From assembly GCA_030770535.1 (NCBI GenBank), contig JASVEC010000015.1, positions 248,001-312,000 of the forward strand: 64,000 nucleotides of DNA. The letters are read 5' to 3'. The DNA is from Batkoa obscura. Lineage: Eukaryota > Entomophthoromycota > Entomophthoromycetes > Entomophthorales > Batkoaceae. The number at the start of each line of letters is the position of its first letter. The stretch's first letter is position 1. This document shows, one piece after another, positions 11,096 through 21,853 of this stretch. Position numbers and translations under genes: made by a program. The notes under the pieces were generated by a model. That model was not told the origin of the DNA and did not search any database. It saw only the letters and a list, made by a program, of their open reading frames with translations.

Positions 11096-11852
11096 AATAA
11101 TAATTTTTATTAGATTTAATAAAAATAAGCACTGTAGCTTCTTAATTATAATTTAGCTCGTTTTCTTTTGTATAGCAACAATAACACAAATTACTATTAA
11201 ATTAAAACAATCTGGAATTGAACACGCTGTTATTGTATCAACTAGTCTGTAAATTTTCGAACTTTTGCTTATCTTTTTGGTACGTTAATATTGTAAATTA
11301 TAAGAAATTATATTTTAATAAATTCATTGTTAAATAGGACTTGACCAACTAGGGCTGAGATAGTATTAGTTATTCAGTCTTTCAGATATAAGACTAGTAC
11401 AGGAGAAAGTCACTAATATAAGTACTTTACCTTTTAATTGATGACTCAGTATAAATAAATGATAAGACTATGTAAATTAAATAATGTCTAATATGATTGC
11501 CTGACTATTACAAGATTAAATAACACAAAACCACTCCACCCTTAACTCACGGGATCACTGAAATAACCTGCATCTCGAGGACTTCTACTCAATATCCCTT
11601 ATGCTAAATAGAAGTCTCCTTGTACCATTTAAAGTACAAAGGTATAACTAATTTGATTTTTTAATCTAATTTTTAAATATGCTATAATTTGCCATATTAA
11701 GTAGATATCTAACTTTTGTATTTTAATCGTTTATCGATTTGTTTATTATAATTTATAAAAATAGTATAAATATTTTAAATTTTAGAATATCCTATGTTCT
11801 AAATATTAAGAATAAATTTAGTTAATTAAATACCAAGCGGTTTTTAATATAT
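11096..11852. other. intergenic, nothing recognised
   Basis: A stretch around 11340-11640 has somewhat higher GC than its surroundings, but no open frame or RNA fold that I can defend. Confidence 0.4.
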
Positions 11853-11950
11853 GGGGATGTGTTTTTTTTGTTTGAGAATTTTACTACAATCTTTCCACTC
11901 AAATAGTACTTAAAAGATGGAAAAATAACGAAACCAAAAAAAACAGCCCC
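11853..11950 (-). mobile_element. miniature inverted-repeat element
   Basis: 98 bp, GGGGATGT...ACAGCCCC, flanked by ATAT/ATGT. The centre CCACTCAAATAG is on the plus strand, so it is in reverse orientation. Confidence 0.88.
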
Positions 11951-12793
11951 ATGTAGTCGTAATAACTAAATTAATCACTATCTATTAATTTATTTTTTAA
12001 AGTTTATATTATGAAAATACTAAAAAATAAGTACATATTGCTGATTCAATTTAAACATAATATGGGCATTTTAATTTATGTTTTCATTAAATTCAAAAAT
12101 AGAAAAAATTGTGATGATTAATGTCAGAAAACATAAAATTGAAAATGTTCATGTCTTTTAATTGAATAATTAATATTATATATTCTAGCAATATATTAAT
12201 ATTATGTAATAATTACTATTATTAATAAATTACATTAATATTAAATGATACATGTACTTAGTTTCAATTATGATCACAAAAGTGGGTTCTTGTTTCTAAA
12301 ACTAACTGTTTTCTAATATTAAGAGTAATTGAATAAGCTACTAAAGCAATAAAATAGCCTTAAAGCTACAAGTAAATATTGGAAATGCTCTAAAGATAGT
12401 TTGTAGATTTAAATTCGTATCTTATTTATTATGGCACTGAAAAAGTTTAAATAATCTATAATCTTTTTCATGAAATTAAATAATTTTCTTTAAGATTTGC
12501 CTTTTATTCAATTAATTTTTATAAAAATGATTTCCATCTCTAACTATAATAACATATCTCTAACAAAAGCTTATATGCTTATATTATCTGTGATATAATA
12601 AACTTTACATATTAATCCTTTCTTTTAGTCTACTTTTCATATTATATATTTATATTCTTTAAACCATTTAATATAATTGAGTTCAAGCATTGTTGGGTTA
12701 AAATTGACAAATATTAGAAAACAAGCTTTAATTGAGAAAACAAATTTAATTTTGAAAACTGCTTAATGAGCCTTCACGCCAAATAGCTTTTTT
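11951..12793. other. intergenic, nothing recognised
   Basis: Extremely AT-rich with many short stops in all frames. No gene, RNA or repeat is supported. Confidence 0.45.
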
Positions 12794-12940
12794 TTACATA
12801 CATAACTCCAAATCAGGAAAACGTAAAATTAATTCTTTAACTTTTAAGGTTTTGTCTTCTTTTCCATTGAAATAAACTACTTGGGGCCTTGGTCTTTTGA
12901 TTTCTAAAAAAGAATGGACTTTGGAAAATAATATTCTCAT
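12794..12940 (-). CDS. possible small gene or exon, L51/S25/CI-B8-like
   Basis: A 48-codon open frame (ATG at 12940) whose translation looks coded and not random: ...KVHSFLEIKRPRPQVVYFN, GKEDKTLKVKELILRFPDLEL. The pattern P-x-V-x-x-Y-x-N-G-K-x...T-L-x-V-K-x-L loosely resembles the thioredoxin-like domain shared by mitochondrial ribosomal proteins L43/L51/S25 and complex I subunit B8. The sequence TTATGTATGTAA at its end could contain a splice donor (GTATGT), so this may be one exon of a longer gene. I could not find convincing partner exons: the region above it (12941-13655) shows none. The family suggestion is weak, and a chance frame of this length is common in AT-rich DNA. Confidence 0.35.
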   Translation of the reverse strand: MRILFSKVHSFLEIKRPRPQVVYFNGKEDKTLKVKELILRFPDLELCM

Positions 12941-13655
12941 TGTTTCATAAAAAACTACAAATAAACTAAAACTTTAAAATTTAATTAACTCTAAAAATAA
13001 ACGCATTAAGGAAATAAGTCAATTACTGAATTGAATCACAAATTATGCTCTTACATATTATATTGAAATTAAATAGCATAAGCTTTGTCGGCTCAACGTT
13101 ATGTTAAAGATTATCCAGATTATTAGAAGTCTTATGTTGAAATCATGAAAGATCAGATGCTCAATTAGCAACGAACAAGTGTATTATCATATTTGTCATA
13201 ACTAAGGTTTGTATTAAAAATGGATTTTACAATATTTTTTTGATATTTTTTTATTAAAGTTGTTTGAACGTTTATTAATATATATGCATTGTATTCTAGA
13301 TTTTTAATATAATTTACTATTAGTCGGTTTAAGGAATCCTCTCCCAAAGCATATGGGCGTTTCTATTTACTGAGTTAGGGCCTATATTTGACCTCATGGG
13401 ACAATCCTTAGCCTGTAAATATCCTTTAATTTTAACCCAAACTTAACTAATTTTTTTCATTTCAATAGGCATTCTATAAAATATCCATAAAATACATCTC
13501 TAATAAAATCAAAAATAAGTTAATTTGTACAATAATTTATTTAACTCAATATTAGAAGTCTGAAATAATAAAGGTTTATTTAAATACTCGTGAGAATTAA
13601 TTAAAATTGTTTTGTGGAACTTTTGCTCCAAACTAAACTCAGTTTAGAAGAAAAT
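12941..13655. other. intergenic, nothing firm
   Basis: May hold upstream exons of the candidate at 12794-12940, but none is recognisable. The open frame at 13165-13347 has no domain and begins without a convincing ATG. Confidence 0.35.
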
Positions 13656-14516
13656 CTATTCGTCATCAAGCTCAGCGGGTGAGATGAATACATCGTAAAG
13701 GAAGATACCAAGAGTGGCTCCTACTATTGGGGCAACAATAGGATTCCAGAAATAATAATTATAAGCAGTGAATGGTTCAGTTCCCCATCCTGCCATAAGA
13801 GTAAAGAAACGAGGACCAAAATCACGAGCAGGATTCATAGCATAGCCAGTCATAAGACCAATAGAAATACCAATGGCACCAATTAAAAGTCCAACTGCTA
13901 AGGCACCCATCCATGATGGAATTTTATGACGTGGGTCATTGATACCACAAATACAGATCATCATAGCAGCAGTATTAACAATTTCAGTAAGAAAACAATT
14001 CCAAATTGGACTGGTTGGGTAAGGGTAAGTAGCAAAAATACCAGCAGTAGCTTGATCACCTAAAGTTTGACGTACACCGCCATCAAACTTATTAAAGGCT
14101 GGCCAATACATAAGAAAGACAAGGGCGGCCCCAAGGATAGCACCAAGGATTTGAGCAGCTACAAAACCTGGTACTTTTCTCCATGGGAATTTTCCATGAA
14201 TAGCGTTACTAATAGTAACTGCTGGATTAATATGAGCACCAGAAATAGGTCCAGAAACGAAAATACCAAGCATAACAGCAAAAGCCCAACCAAAATTGAT
14301 ACTTAAATAACTTGATCCTTTAGCGGCATCATTAAAAGTAACTTGTGCGCATACACCATTTCCAAATAATAAAAGTACAGTTGTACCTAAAAATTCAGCT
14401 AAATATTCACGATAACGATATCTGAAACCAGCATAGCCAGTACGTTTAGCTGCTTTAAAATCATTTGCTCCAGCTACATCAATATCCATACTAAATTCTT
14501 TGTCTGCTCCAGCCAT
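13656..14516 (-). CDS. aquaglyceroporin (MIP family channel)
   Basis: A 286-residue membrane channel for glycerol and other small solutes, and probably water, in the plasma membrane. It has the usual six membrane helices in two half-repeats, each with a short NPA helix. The first NPA is in SGAHINPAVT (residues 97-99), the second in GYAMNPARDFGPR (228-230). Asp follows the Arg of the second motif (NPARD), the mark of glycerol-conducting aquaglyceroporins as opposed to strict aquaporins. The N-terminus is a short hydrophilic tail (about 40 residues) with MAGADKEFSMDIDVAG, lacking the long regulatory extension of yeast Fps1. The frame is a single exon with no intron, and GC is higher than the flanks. 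The start is the first ATG, after a run of A. A TATATAAATAC sequence lies about 60 bases upstream. Full length for the family and apparently intact. Confidence 0.97.
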   Translation of the reverse strand: MAGADKEFSMDIDVAGANDFKAAKRTGYAGFRYRYREYLAEFLGTTVLLLFGNGVCAQVTFNDAAKGSSYLSINFGWAFAVMLGIFVSGPISGAHINPAVTISNAIHGKFPWRKVPGFVAAQILGAILGAALVFLMYWPAFNKFDGGVRQTLGDQATAGIFATYPYPTSPIWNCFLTEIVNTAAMMICICGINDPRHKIPSWMGALAVGLLIGAIGISIGLMTGYAMNPARDFGPRFFTLMAGWGTEPFTAYNYYFWNPIVAPIVGATLGIFLYDVFISPAELDDE

Positions 14517-14575
14517 AATTTAAAAAAAAAAGATAAAATTTGTTAAGATTTAATAATAAATGTGTGATTTTAAAG

Positions 14576-14586
14576 TATTTATATAC
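14576..14586 (-). promoter_or_regulatory. TATA-like box of the aquaglyceroporin gene
   Basis: TATATAAATAC on the minus strand, starting about 60 bases before the ATG at 14516. Plausible by position, but such motifs are frequent in this base composition. Confidence 0.4.
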
Positions 14587-15635
14587 ATTTTCACATAATC
14601 CTTTTCCTCGGGATTGAAAGTGAGATTTTTAGTCAGCTGTTTTTACGTATTCCCTAATTGTATTTATTTTTAATCATTCTTTGTGCATTGTGTCAATGAT
14701 GAGCATTCCAATCAATTTTCGCATTTCATTTGCATATAAAATATGATTGGATTCATGAATCTGATTCCCATTCAGAGTAGATTTGTCTAAATATAGTATG
14801 TATAAGTAGCCCTTCACCCTGGAAAACAAAGAGTAATTGGACTGGTTTCAGATTTCCTTTGCTGTGGTGCACAACTTTAAGAATTGAATTCAATAAATAA
14901 AACCATATTAACAGATTTAGAAAACACTAGGAATGGAGTTAATGTCACTTCCATAAATAAAAAATAGACAAAAGTATAACCAATTTAACTTTTTCGAACT
15001 CAACATTACATAATAATTGAACTTAGTGTATACATACATCATATTGAAATCATTCTTTATATTGCGTTATTCTCATATTAATGACTTTTTTATTAGCATT
15101 TCAATTCGGCTCTACAACAACAGGGTTCATCCGTCATTCCTTAAAATAAATTTATAATAGTATTTGATTCACAATTGGAGAACCATATAATGTTCTAGTT
15201 TTAAAATAATGATCTTTAATTACTACCTTTAGACATTAATGTGAATATTAAAGATTGGAACGTACAATAAGTCAGAAAAGTGGGTTTAATGGTATTTGTT
15301 ATTCTTAAAGAGTTCAAAAGTTGTTGAAAACAAATAGTAAACTTTCTTAAAACTTATATTATTTATATATATAACTGTATCTTTTTCTCTTGACAGCTTT
15401 GTTCATTTTTACTACTTAAATTTAAAAAAATCATTGATCAAATTTATAAGTAAAAACATTTACATGTGTTATTTTAATATGGAAAAATTGGAACTCAATG
15501 TACAATTATTTTCCGATTTCAATATATTTATATTGTAAATAAATACCGAGTATTATTCCTAGAATTGATTTTTGTTATGTTTAAGAAAAATAAATAAAAA
15601 ACCATACAAATATCGTTCTTGTTTCAGCATTTAAT
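14587..15635. other. intergenic, nothing recognised
   Basis: Upstream region of the aquaglyceroporin gene. No further gene or RNA is supported. Confidence 0.45.
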
Positions 15636-15728
15636 GAGAATGTATTTTTTTGTTTAGGAATTTTACTAACAATCTTCACTCAGATAGTCTTTAGAAAATA
15701 GAAAAATACTGAAACCAAAAACATCCCC
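15636..15728 (-). mobile_element. miniature inverted-repeat element
   Basis: 93 bp, GAGAATGT...ACATCCCC, with a perfect TAAT target duplication (15632-15635, 15729-15732). Confidence 0.88.
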
Positions 15729-15732
15729 TAAT

Positions 15733-16928
15733 CGTGTTTATTTAAAATTTTATGCTAGATAAAAAGTGAACAAAATATCCAAAACGGCATTCGCATACTG
15801 ATTTCGCGTTTTTTATACATAAACTACTATAAAAGTCTTTTCTTTAAACAAGTTTTTAAATTTATTCAATATAGGAACATTTACAAATAGATCATAAATC
15901 TTATATGAATTTAAATAAAAAACATTTGGCTAATATTAAATAAAATTTGTATGACCAATTTAATCAAAATTGAATTACTTGATATACTTAACAAAGTTTT
16001 AAAATACTTGAAATTAGAGTTAACATATCAAATATGTATAATTTTTATAAGTTATACGAGGATAACGATTAAAAACAAGTCTTCGAATAATGGGTATTTA
16101 AATCAGATCTCTACCAAATTGAAAATTCCCCTAGTCAAAAGAAAGATCTGCAACAACAATTCTATTTTAATCTCCTTACTTGTCTTAACAGATTTTGACC
16201 ATATTGTAATGAAAGTTAACCTCTTTTTAGCTTCATCTTTTTTAATTAATGTTTATTATGATGAAATTATTGTATTTTTGAAATAGCAAGTTAAAGTTTG
16301 TAGCATGAATATGTTAGGATTTATAGCTGTTTTTGAAATTGAAATAGATGTTATTGTAAATTTTTGTTTATAATTATAATTAATATATATTAAGATTAAT
16401 TTCTTTAAATATATTTATTAATAATAAAATCAAAGTTATCTACATAAACATAATAATTTTAATTAATAAACTAGAGCATATTAGTATTAAATATAAAACA
16501 ATAATATAAAACAATAATATAAATACCTTTTTTTATACATTAGATAGCTTAACCTACACTTTTTTTAATACAAACTATTTTAATAATAAGTTCAACTCTA
16601 AATGATAATAATTTTGACGTTTAGATCTAATTTTATTATTATTTTTTATATATAATCTATTTTACAATCTAGTGTGATTATTCATACTTACTTTTGAATC
16701 CATTAGACTTTTGCTATTGAAATAACAATTAGTTCTCGAACATTTTATATAATTTTTTGCACATCTATACTTAATAGATAATAATATAAAATTTTACATG
16801 GGAATAAGTATAAATAAACAATTGATAAATAAGTAATTATAAAATCCAATTAAAATAATAAATTAATAATAATAATAATCAAAAATTATCATGTTTCAAC
16901 ATAAATAACATTCTATATTAAGTTTCAG
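15733..16928. other. intergenic, one unsupported frame
   Basis: An open frame at 15951-16286 (111 codons) has low-complexity I/L/K/N composition and no motif. I do not call it. The rest is AT-rich with nothing recognised. Confidence 0.4.
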
Positions 16929-17546
16929 TTATTCCAATATGTTTTCCTTTTTATCACTAAATAGTTGATATTCTGGATTTTGTAAATAACTTTTCTTATA
17001 ATAACAAAATTGACAAGTATATTCCAATTTTATATGTTTCTTTTTTTCCCCTTCTTTGTCATTAGGTTCTATTATTAATCAAAATAAACAAATCATTATT
17101 TTAAATAAAAAGAAAAGAACTATGAAACTAGATGATAAATTGAATTACCTATTGCTTTAATACTACATGTTTTACCAAGAATTAAATTACTGTTACATCG
17201 TTTACAAATGTTTCGTTTAATGGCTGGATCCCTAAAATTCAAATGTCAAAATTTAGACCATTCTTTTATTTATTAATTATATATTAATCGAAGCTTACAT
17301 TTTAATAACCAGCTTTTTAGATATTGATTTTAAATTACTTAAATACGCTCTAGATAGACCAGTTAATTTTCTTCCTTCTAATCCAGTTGATTTATCTTCT
17401 GATCCCTTTGAATCCTCTTTTTGGGGATATTTAATATCAATATTACTCATTAAATTACTAGCTTGATATAAAAAGTTCATTCTTAATAAAATCTCTTTAT
17501 TTTCAATTGCTTTTTTTCCTTTTTTCAACTTCTCTTTCTTGCCCAT
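16929..17546 (-). CDS. RPR2: RNase P/MRP-type subunit Rpr2/Rpp21, three exons
   Basis: Protein subunit of nuclear RNase P, which matures the 5' end of tRNAs. Exons on the minus strand are 17546-17299, 17231-17149 and 17068-16929. The introns of 67 bp (GTAAGC...TTTTAG) and 80 bp (GTAATT...AATAG) both keep the frame, giving 156 residues. Residues 15-34 (ENKEILLRMNFLYQASNLMS) and the LSRAYLSNLKSISKKLVIK helix are typical of Rpp21. The zinc ribbon follows, with DPAIKRNICKRCNSNLILG, then KTC, and YTCQFCYYKKSY supplying the second Cys pair. The C-terminus is short and acidic. The only long frame (17295-17546) shows just exon 1, so the gene is easy to miss. It is head-to-head with BLOC1S1 (starts 179 bp apart), so they share a promoter region. 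Snm1 of RNase MRP is a relative; the match to Rpr2/Rpp21 is better because of the length and the RMNFLYQA motif. Confidence 0.92.
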
Positions 17547-17725
17547 TTATTCAAACTTAATTTTTATTCTATACAAATATTCAAAAAGTATACAGAATTA
17601 TTTACATTAAATACTTATTAATTTTCAAACTCATAAATACCTCGATTGGATTGGTTAAAATTGATGATGAATTCAACTTAAACGGGATTTTTTTTGACTA
17701 TTTTTTAAAATTATTAATATTAATA
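17547..17725. promoter_or_regulatory. shared divergent promoter of RPR2 and BLOC1S1
   Basis: 179 bp between two divergent start codons, so both promoters must lie here or within the transcripts. No clear motif is seen. Confidence 0.5.
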
Positions 17726-18291
17726 ATGGGTGAAGAAACGTTATCTCAATTATTGAAAGAACATCAACTTCGTCAATCTAAGCTTAAATTAACTAACGGT
17801 AATTCTTATCAATTCCCTTCACTTTCCCTTGACCTCTCTTTATTAGCTCAACTTCGTAAAGACGCTAAATTAGCTATTAAAGAAAGTAGTGAGCATTTAT
17901 CCGAGAAATTAAATGAAAGGTAATAACAATGAAGCTAAATGAGTTTTTTATAAAATGTTAAGTGTTAATTAATTATTATTTTTAGAGTATCTGATATATT
18001 AAAAAAACAAAAAAATTTAGATTATAAAGAAATAACTCAAGTTTTACAACAAGCTAATTTATTACAAAAACAAGCTTCCCAATGGTCAACGATGATTAAT
18101 CAATTTAATGACGCTTTAAAGGTAATTGAATTATTTTCTATATTTATAAGAACAAGCTTTAGATTTGGAATGTTTTTATTTAATAATAATAATAGGAATT
18201 AGGAGATGTACAACATTGGTCTAAAGTTATTGAAAGAGAAATGGAACAAGTGGCTGGTGTATTGGAAAAGATTGAAGAAGAAAGGTTGTAA
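17726..18291 (+). CDS. BLOC1S1: BLOC-1 subunit 1 (BLOS1/GCN5L1-like), three exons
   Basis: A small coiled-coil subunit shared by BLOC-1 and BORC, complexes that act on endosome and lysosome/vacuole traffic. Exons are 17726-17919, 17986-18121 and 18196-18291. The introns are 66 bp (GTAATA...TTTTAG) and 74 bp (GTAATT...AATAG), both in frame, giving 141 residues. The family hallmarks are the N-terminal LSQLLKEHQLRQSKLK, the central long helix, and the C-terminal QWSTMINQFNDALKELGD, then VQHWSKVIEREMEQVAGVLE. These match GCN5L1 in order and spacing. I start at 17726 (MGEETLSQLL); an in-frame extension back to 17651 encodes an unrelated hydrophobic stretch and is probably not translated. It sits divergently beside RPR2. 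Confidence is high because three exons join in frame into a family-length protein. Confidence 0.93.
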
Positions 18292-18960
18292 AAAGAGAGG
18301 GTTGTATCTGAAGATAATTGAAGTTTATTTATGTATATATATATATATCATATAAAAATAAAAATAAATTGATATTGATTTGATTTAAAAATTAAGGGAG
18401 TAGATGTACAATATTGATGAAATGAAGTTAAGATAAGTTAAGACTGATTTTTTATTTAACCAAAATGAGCCTTAATTCTGTATTTTTTATAAGTATTAAT
18501 ATATATATTTAGTTTAAAAATAATATTCAATTACTAATATTAATTTTATAAAGTAAGTATTATTTATGATATTAATCTAATCTATTCTTTATTATTATCA
18601 GGATACAAATAACTCAAATAAAGAGTATTTGAGTTAATTATACAATTTCAACCTTGTCTATATTCCTTCTTAGTTTTTAAATATAATTTTAACAATCAAA
18701 AAGTGAAGTTAATTAAAAAAAACAATAAAAAAATTAACTTTAAGTTCATAATAATATAAGAAGCATAGAATGTAATATATTATTAACTCTAAAATATACT
18801 ATTTTATTAAAATAAAATAATTCAGCTAACAACTATAACATAAAATACCAGATTCAGTATCCTTTCTAAATGCATTCAATTCCAAACAAATTACATCTTT
18901 TAATAATTGAAAACAATACAACCCTGATAAACTCTTTTTAATAAACTTCTTCAGCTATTT
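18292..18960. other. intergenic between convergent genes
   Basis: 3' flanks of BLOC1S1 and the F-box gene. Only AT-rich sequence, with a short TA run near 18333-18350. Confidence 0.5.
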
Positions 18961-20574
18961 TTAAAACTCTGGATAAACTATTTCCTCTTGATATAATAAC
19001 ATGGGTTTCAATATACAAGGTGAAACTTTTAATGCTAACTTAAACAATTCTATCATTCTTTTTTTATATAGTTTCATAAATAATTCATTTCCTTTTAATT
19101 GAATATGAAATTTAGTTAATGTATAACATTGAAATTTAAAATAAGTTGGCCAATTATTCATCAAATAATCTAATTGAATAGTAATTGGGAAGAAAGCAAG
19201 ATAAGGTAAAGAAGGAGTAAAGATAGAATGACAATCAATATTGCCTAATTGATTGAAAGAAAGTAAGAATTGAAAATTAACTAAAGATTTCATAAATTTC
19301 AATGCTTTCAATATTTTAATTGATAAATACAAAGTTAAATTTATATTTAATTCTTTTAATTGATATAAGAATTCACATTTATCTAATTCTAAATTATAAG
19401 GTCCGCAATTTTCATGATGACATTGAAGTTCTAGTTGTTGAATTTTAGCTTTACTTTTAAAAATACTTGCAATTCCTGATGTAGTTATAGAAGTGTTGAT
19501 TACTTTTAACACTTTTAAATTAAAATTATGTCGTAACAATAGTTTAATAGTTCGATCATCACAACATATATTACAAAATTCTACATGAACTAAATTCCTA
19601 CATTTTCTTAATAGAATTAATAAGTCCTCTTTATTGGTATTAATGTTAATTTTCAATCCTGTTAATAATTTGGGATTAATCAAATGATTTAGTTTCGAGA
19701 TATATCCGTTTCCTTCTAAAGATAAAGTAGTTAACTTTTTCAATTTTAATAACAAATTTTCTAAAGATATATTTAAATATATATTAAAATTCATTGTTAG
19801 TCCAATAAAATTATTTAAGTCTAAACTTAATAAGTTTAAATAACTTTCATTATCTAATGAACAATTTAAAAACTTTAACGATGTTGGTAAATTCTTAAAT
19901 GCTGTATTATAAGGGAAATTAGGCGGTAATGTTAAAAATATTAAATTCCTCATAAAACAAATTATTTCACTTAATTCTTTCCATTTTGAAAACTCTAAAT
20001 TTAAATTAAAAATAGCTAAATGTTTTAATTTATATCTTAAATGTTGATGACTTAAAACCTCAACTAACTCTTGATCCTTCCAAACTATAGGCATAGAACA
20101 ATTCAATGCTAATGCTTCTAAATTATGACATAATCCCACTGCTTTAGACAATAACCTTGGTTCAATATTAATACAATCAATATTTCTTATATTAGATTGA
20201 TAATGCGTAATATTTTTAATAAATGAATTCTCTTTGATAATCTTTAAATACCATTGATAGCTTGGTTTTTTCCATAAATAAGGATTGATTTGATGACGCC
20301 AATTTTTACTTACTTGACTTGCTTGTACCATTGTATTAAAGGGAAGATATTGTATTAATCGATCCCATACTGGATCAGGTAGATTATTGAATGGGCTTGA
20401 AGCTTGAAAAGAAGAAGAAGAAGAAGAAGTATTAGTAATTAGCTCATATTTACTCTTTTTAATCATTATCATATCTGGATTGTTATTTTCCGCTACATTT
20501 TCCTTTAATTTGTTATTAATATCTAATCGTCGTTTATTGCTTAGTGGTCCTTCTTTAATATTAGATGGATTCAT
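18961..20574 (-). CDS. F-box protein with leucine-rich repeats
   Basis: A 537-residue likely substrate receptor of an SCF ubiquitin ligase. The N-terminal ~60 residues are polar and low-complexity, with a basic patch (SNKRR) and a serine run encoded by repeated AGA/TCT-type triplets near 20410. An F-box follows at about 65-103 (NLPDPVWDRLIQYLPFNTM, ...QASQVSKNWRHQINPYLWKK), which would bind Skp1. The rest has irregular leucine-rich repeats (LKFLNCSLDN, LKKLTTLSLEGNGY, LKVLKVINTSITTSGI, LQHLELQC-like units) for target recognition. There is no intron; the single frame is complete from ATG to stop. Which substrate it binds cannot be read from the sequence. It resembles the F-box protein at 24944-26299 in layout, but the sequence is too different to be a recent duplicate. 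Confidence 0.9.
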   Translation of the reverse strand: MNPSNIKEGPLSNKRRLDINNKLKENVAENNNPDMIMIKKSKYELITNTSSSSSSFQASSPFNNLPDPVWDRLIQYLPFNTMVQASQVSKNWRHQINPYLWKKPSYQWYLKIIKENSFIKNITHYQSNIRNIDCINIEPRLLSKAVGLCHNLEALALNCSMPIVWKDQELVEVLSHQHLRYKLKHLAIFNLNLEFSKWKELSEIICFMRNLIFLTLPPNFPYNTAFKNLPTSLKFLNCSLDNESYLNLLSLDLNNFIGLTMNFNIYLNISLENLLLKLKKLTTLSLEGNGYISKLNHLINPKLLTGLKININTNKEDLLILLRKCRNLVHVEFCNICCDDRTIKLLLRHNFNLKVLKVINTSITTSGIASIFKSKAKIQQLELQCHHENCGPYNLELDKCEFLYQLKELNINLTLYLSIKILKALKFMKSLVNFQFLLSFNQLGNIDCHSIFTPSLPYLAFFPITIQLDYLMNNWPTYFKFQCYTLTKFHIQLKGNELFMKLYKKRMIELFKLALKVSPCILKPMLLYQEEIVYPEF

Positions 20575-21853
20575 TGTTAAAAAATAAATACAAAAAGAAA
20601 AGCTTTTAGTTTAGTACAATTTATCTAGTTGAGGGGCTTACTTTATTGGTTTAGAAATTCAAAATTAAGCTTAAACTTGATTTCAGTTACACTTTGAAAT
20701 GAGTTCTTTAATGGGAATTCAAGTCATTTATAGACTTATTTAGTAAGTAGAGTAGTTTTAATATCAAACTGATTTTTGATTAAGGGGTTCAATTTATAGT
20801 CACTTTTTTAAATATTAGTTATCGTATTGTATTAGTTTCATTTCAAATAATTCGTTTTTATGTAGATTCATTGTTATAATTTATGTTGACTTTATTCTAT
20901 CAAATAAAGCTATTATCCTTATCACACAGTTCCCATATTCTTTAATCTTCTAATTAATTGTTCTAAAATTCGATTTTGAAATCCCAAACAAATATTACAA
21001 CTACTGTAACTGTATTGTGATTTAAGTTGTGCTAATTTTTAGTGCTAATTATTTATTTAGTTTTTTTAAACCTAAATCTTAAGATTCTACCTTGATTTTA
21101 TTTTTAAATCAATAGTTATACAAGCCACAATAGAGTTTTAGTAGTTATAAGAGAAATTGAATTTTCTAGAATATCAATTTTTGTGTTAAATCCGTTTTCA
21201 TGCTAAACAATTTCATATCCATAGTTAATAAAACATTGTTGGATGCAACAGGTAACGTTATTACTATCTAAAAACAATAGTAAGTTTGGTATTAATTTCT
21301 AAAACTGATGCAGTAATTATTGCAACCTTTTTGTTACTTTTTTACTTGAATAAAGATTTTTGAAAACACTAATAATGAGCTAATATTATAAGAGAGTTAA
21401 AAAAATAGTAAATTTTGATATAGCAATCAAAGAGAATAAATACAAATATCGCCACTTGACTATAGCAACAATAGTTGTGTATTTCAAGTAAATTAAATCT
21501 AATATATATATCTTCTAATCAATTATTATCAATTTCTCTATATTATTCATCCAATAATAATAATTTTAAAAAAGTAAATTTCAACTATTATTTTTTTGAT
21601 ATCTACTTTTTTATAGAAAGGGAATAAACAAACTCATCACTTACATATCATATCAGGATATTCCATTGACGGATAAATCTCTTAATATTAATAGATACTT
21701 TATACATCTTAACTATTATTATTGTTCGTTCTAACTAATATATAATTCTACTACTTATAATTTTTTTTTAAAAAAGTATTAAAATAAATAATATTTAAAA
21801 GTTGATAATTCCATATGTTAAAAATTCAAATATTTTATTTATTGATTGCTTAT
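20575..21853. other. intergenic, nothing recognised
   Basis: Contains the promoter side of the F-box gene and the 3' side of the wall-type protein gene. No gene, tRNA or repeat is supported. Confidence 0.5.

Noticed and set aside
13165-13347. 60-codon minus-strand frame
   Set aside because: No ATG context, motif or neighbour support; length expected by chance in AT-rich DNA.
14067-14306. 79-codon plus-strand frame
   Set aside because: Antisense shadow of the aquaglyceroporin gene.
15951-16286. 111-codon plus-strand frame
   Set aside because: Low-complexity I/L/K/N composition, no domain; chance frames of this size are expected here.
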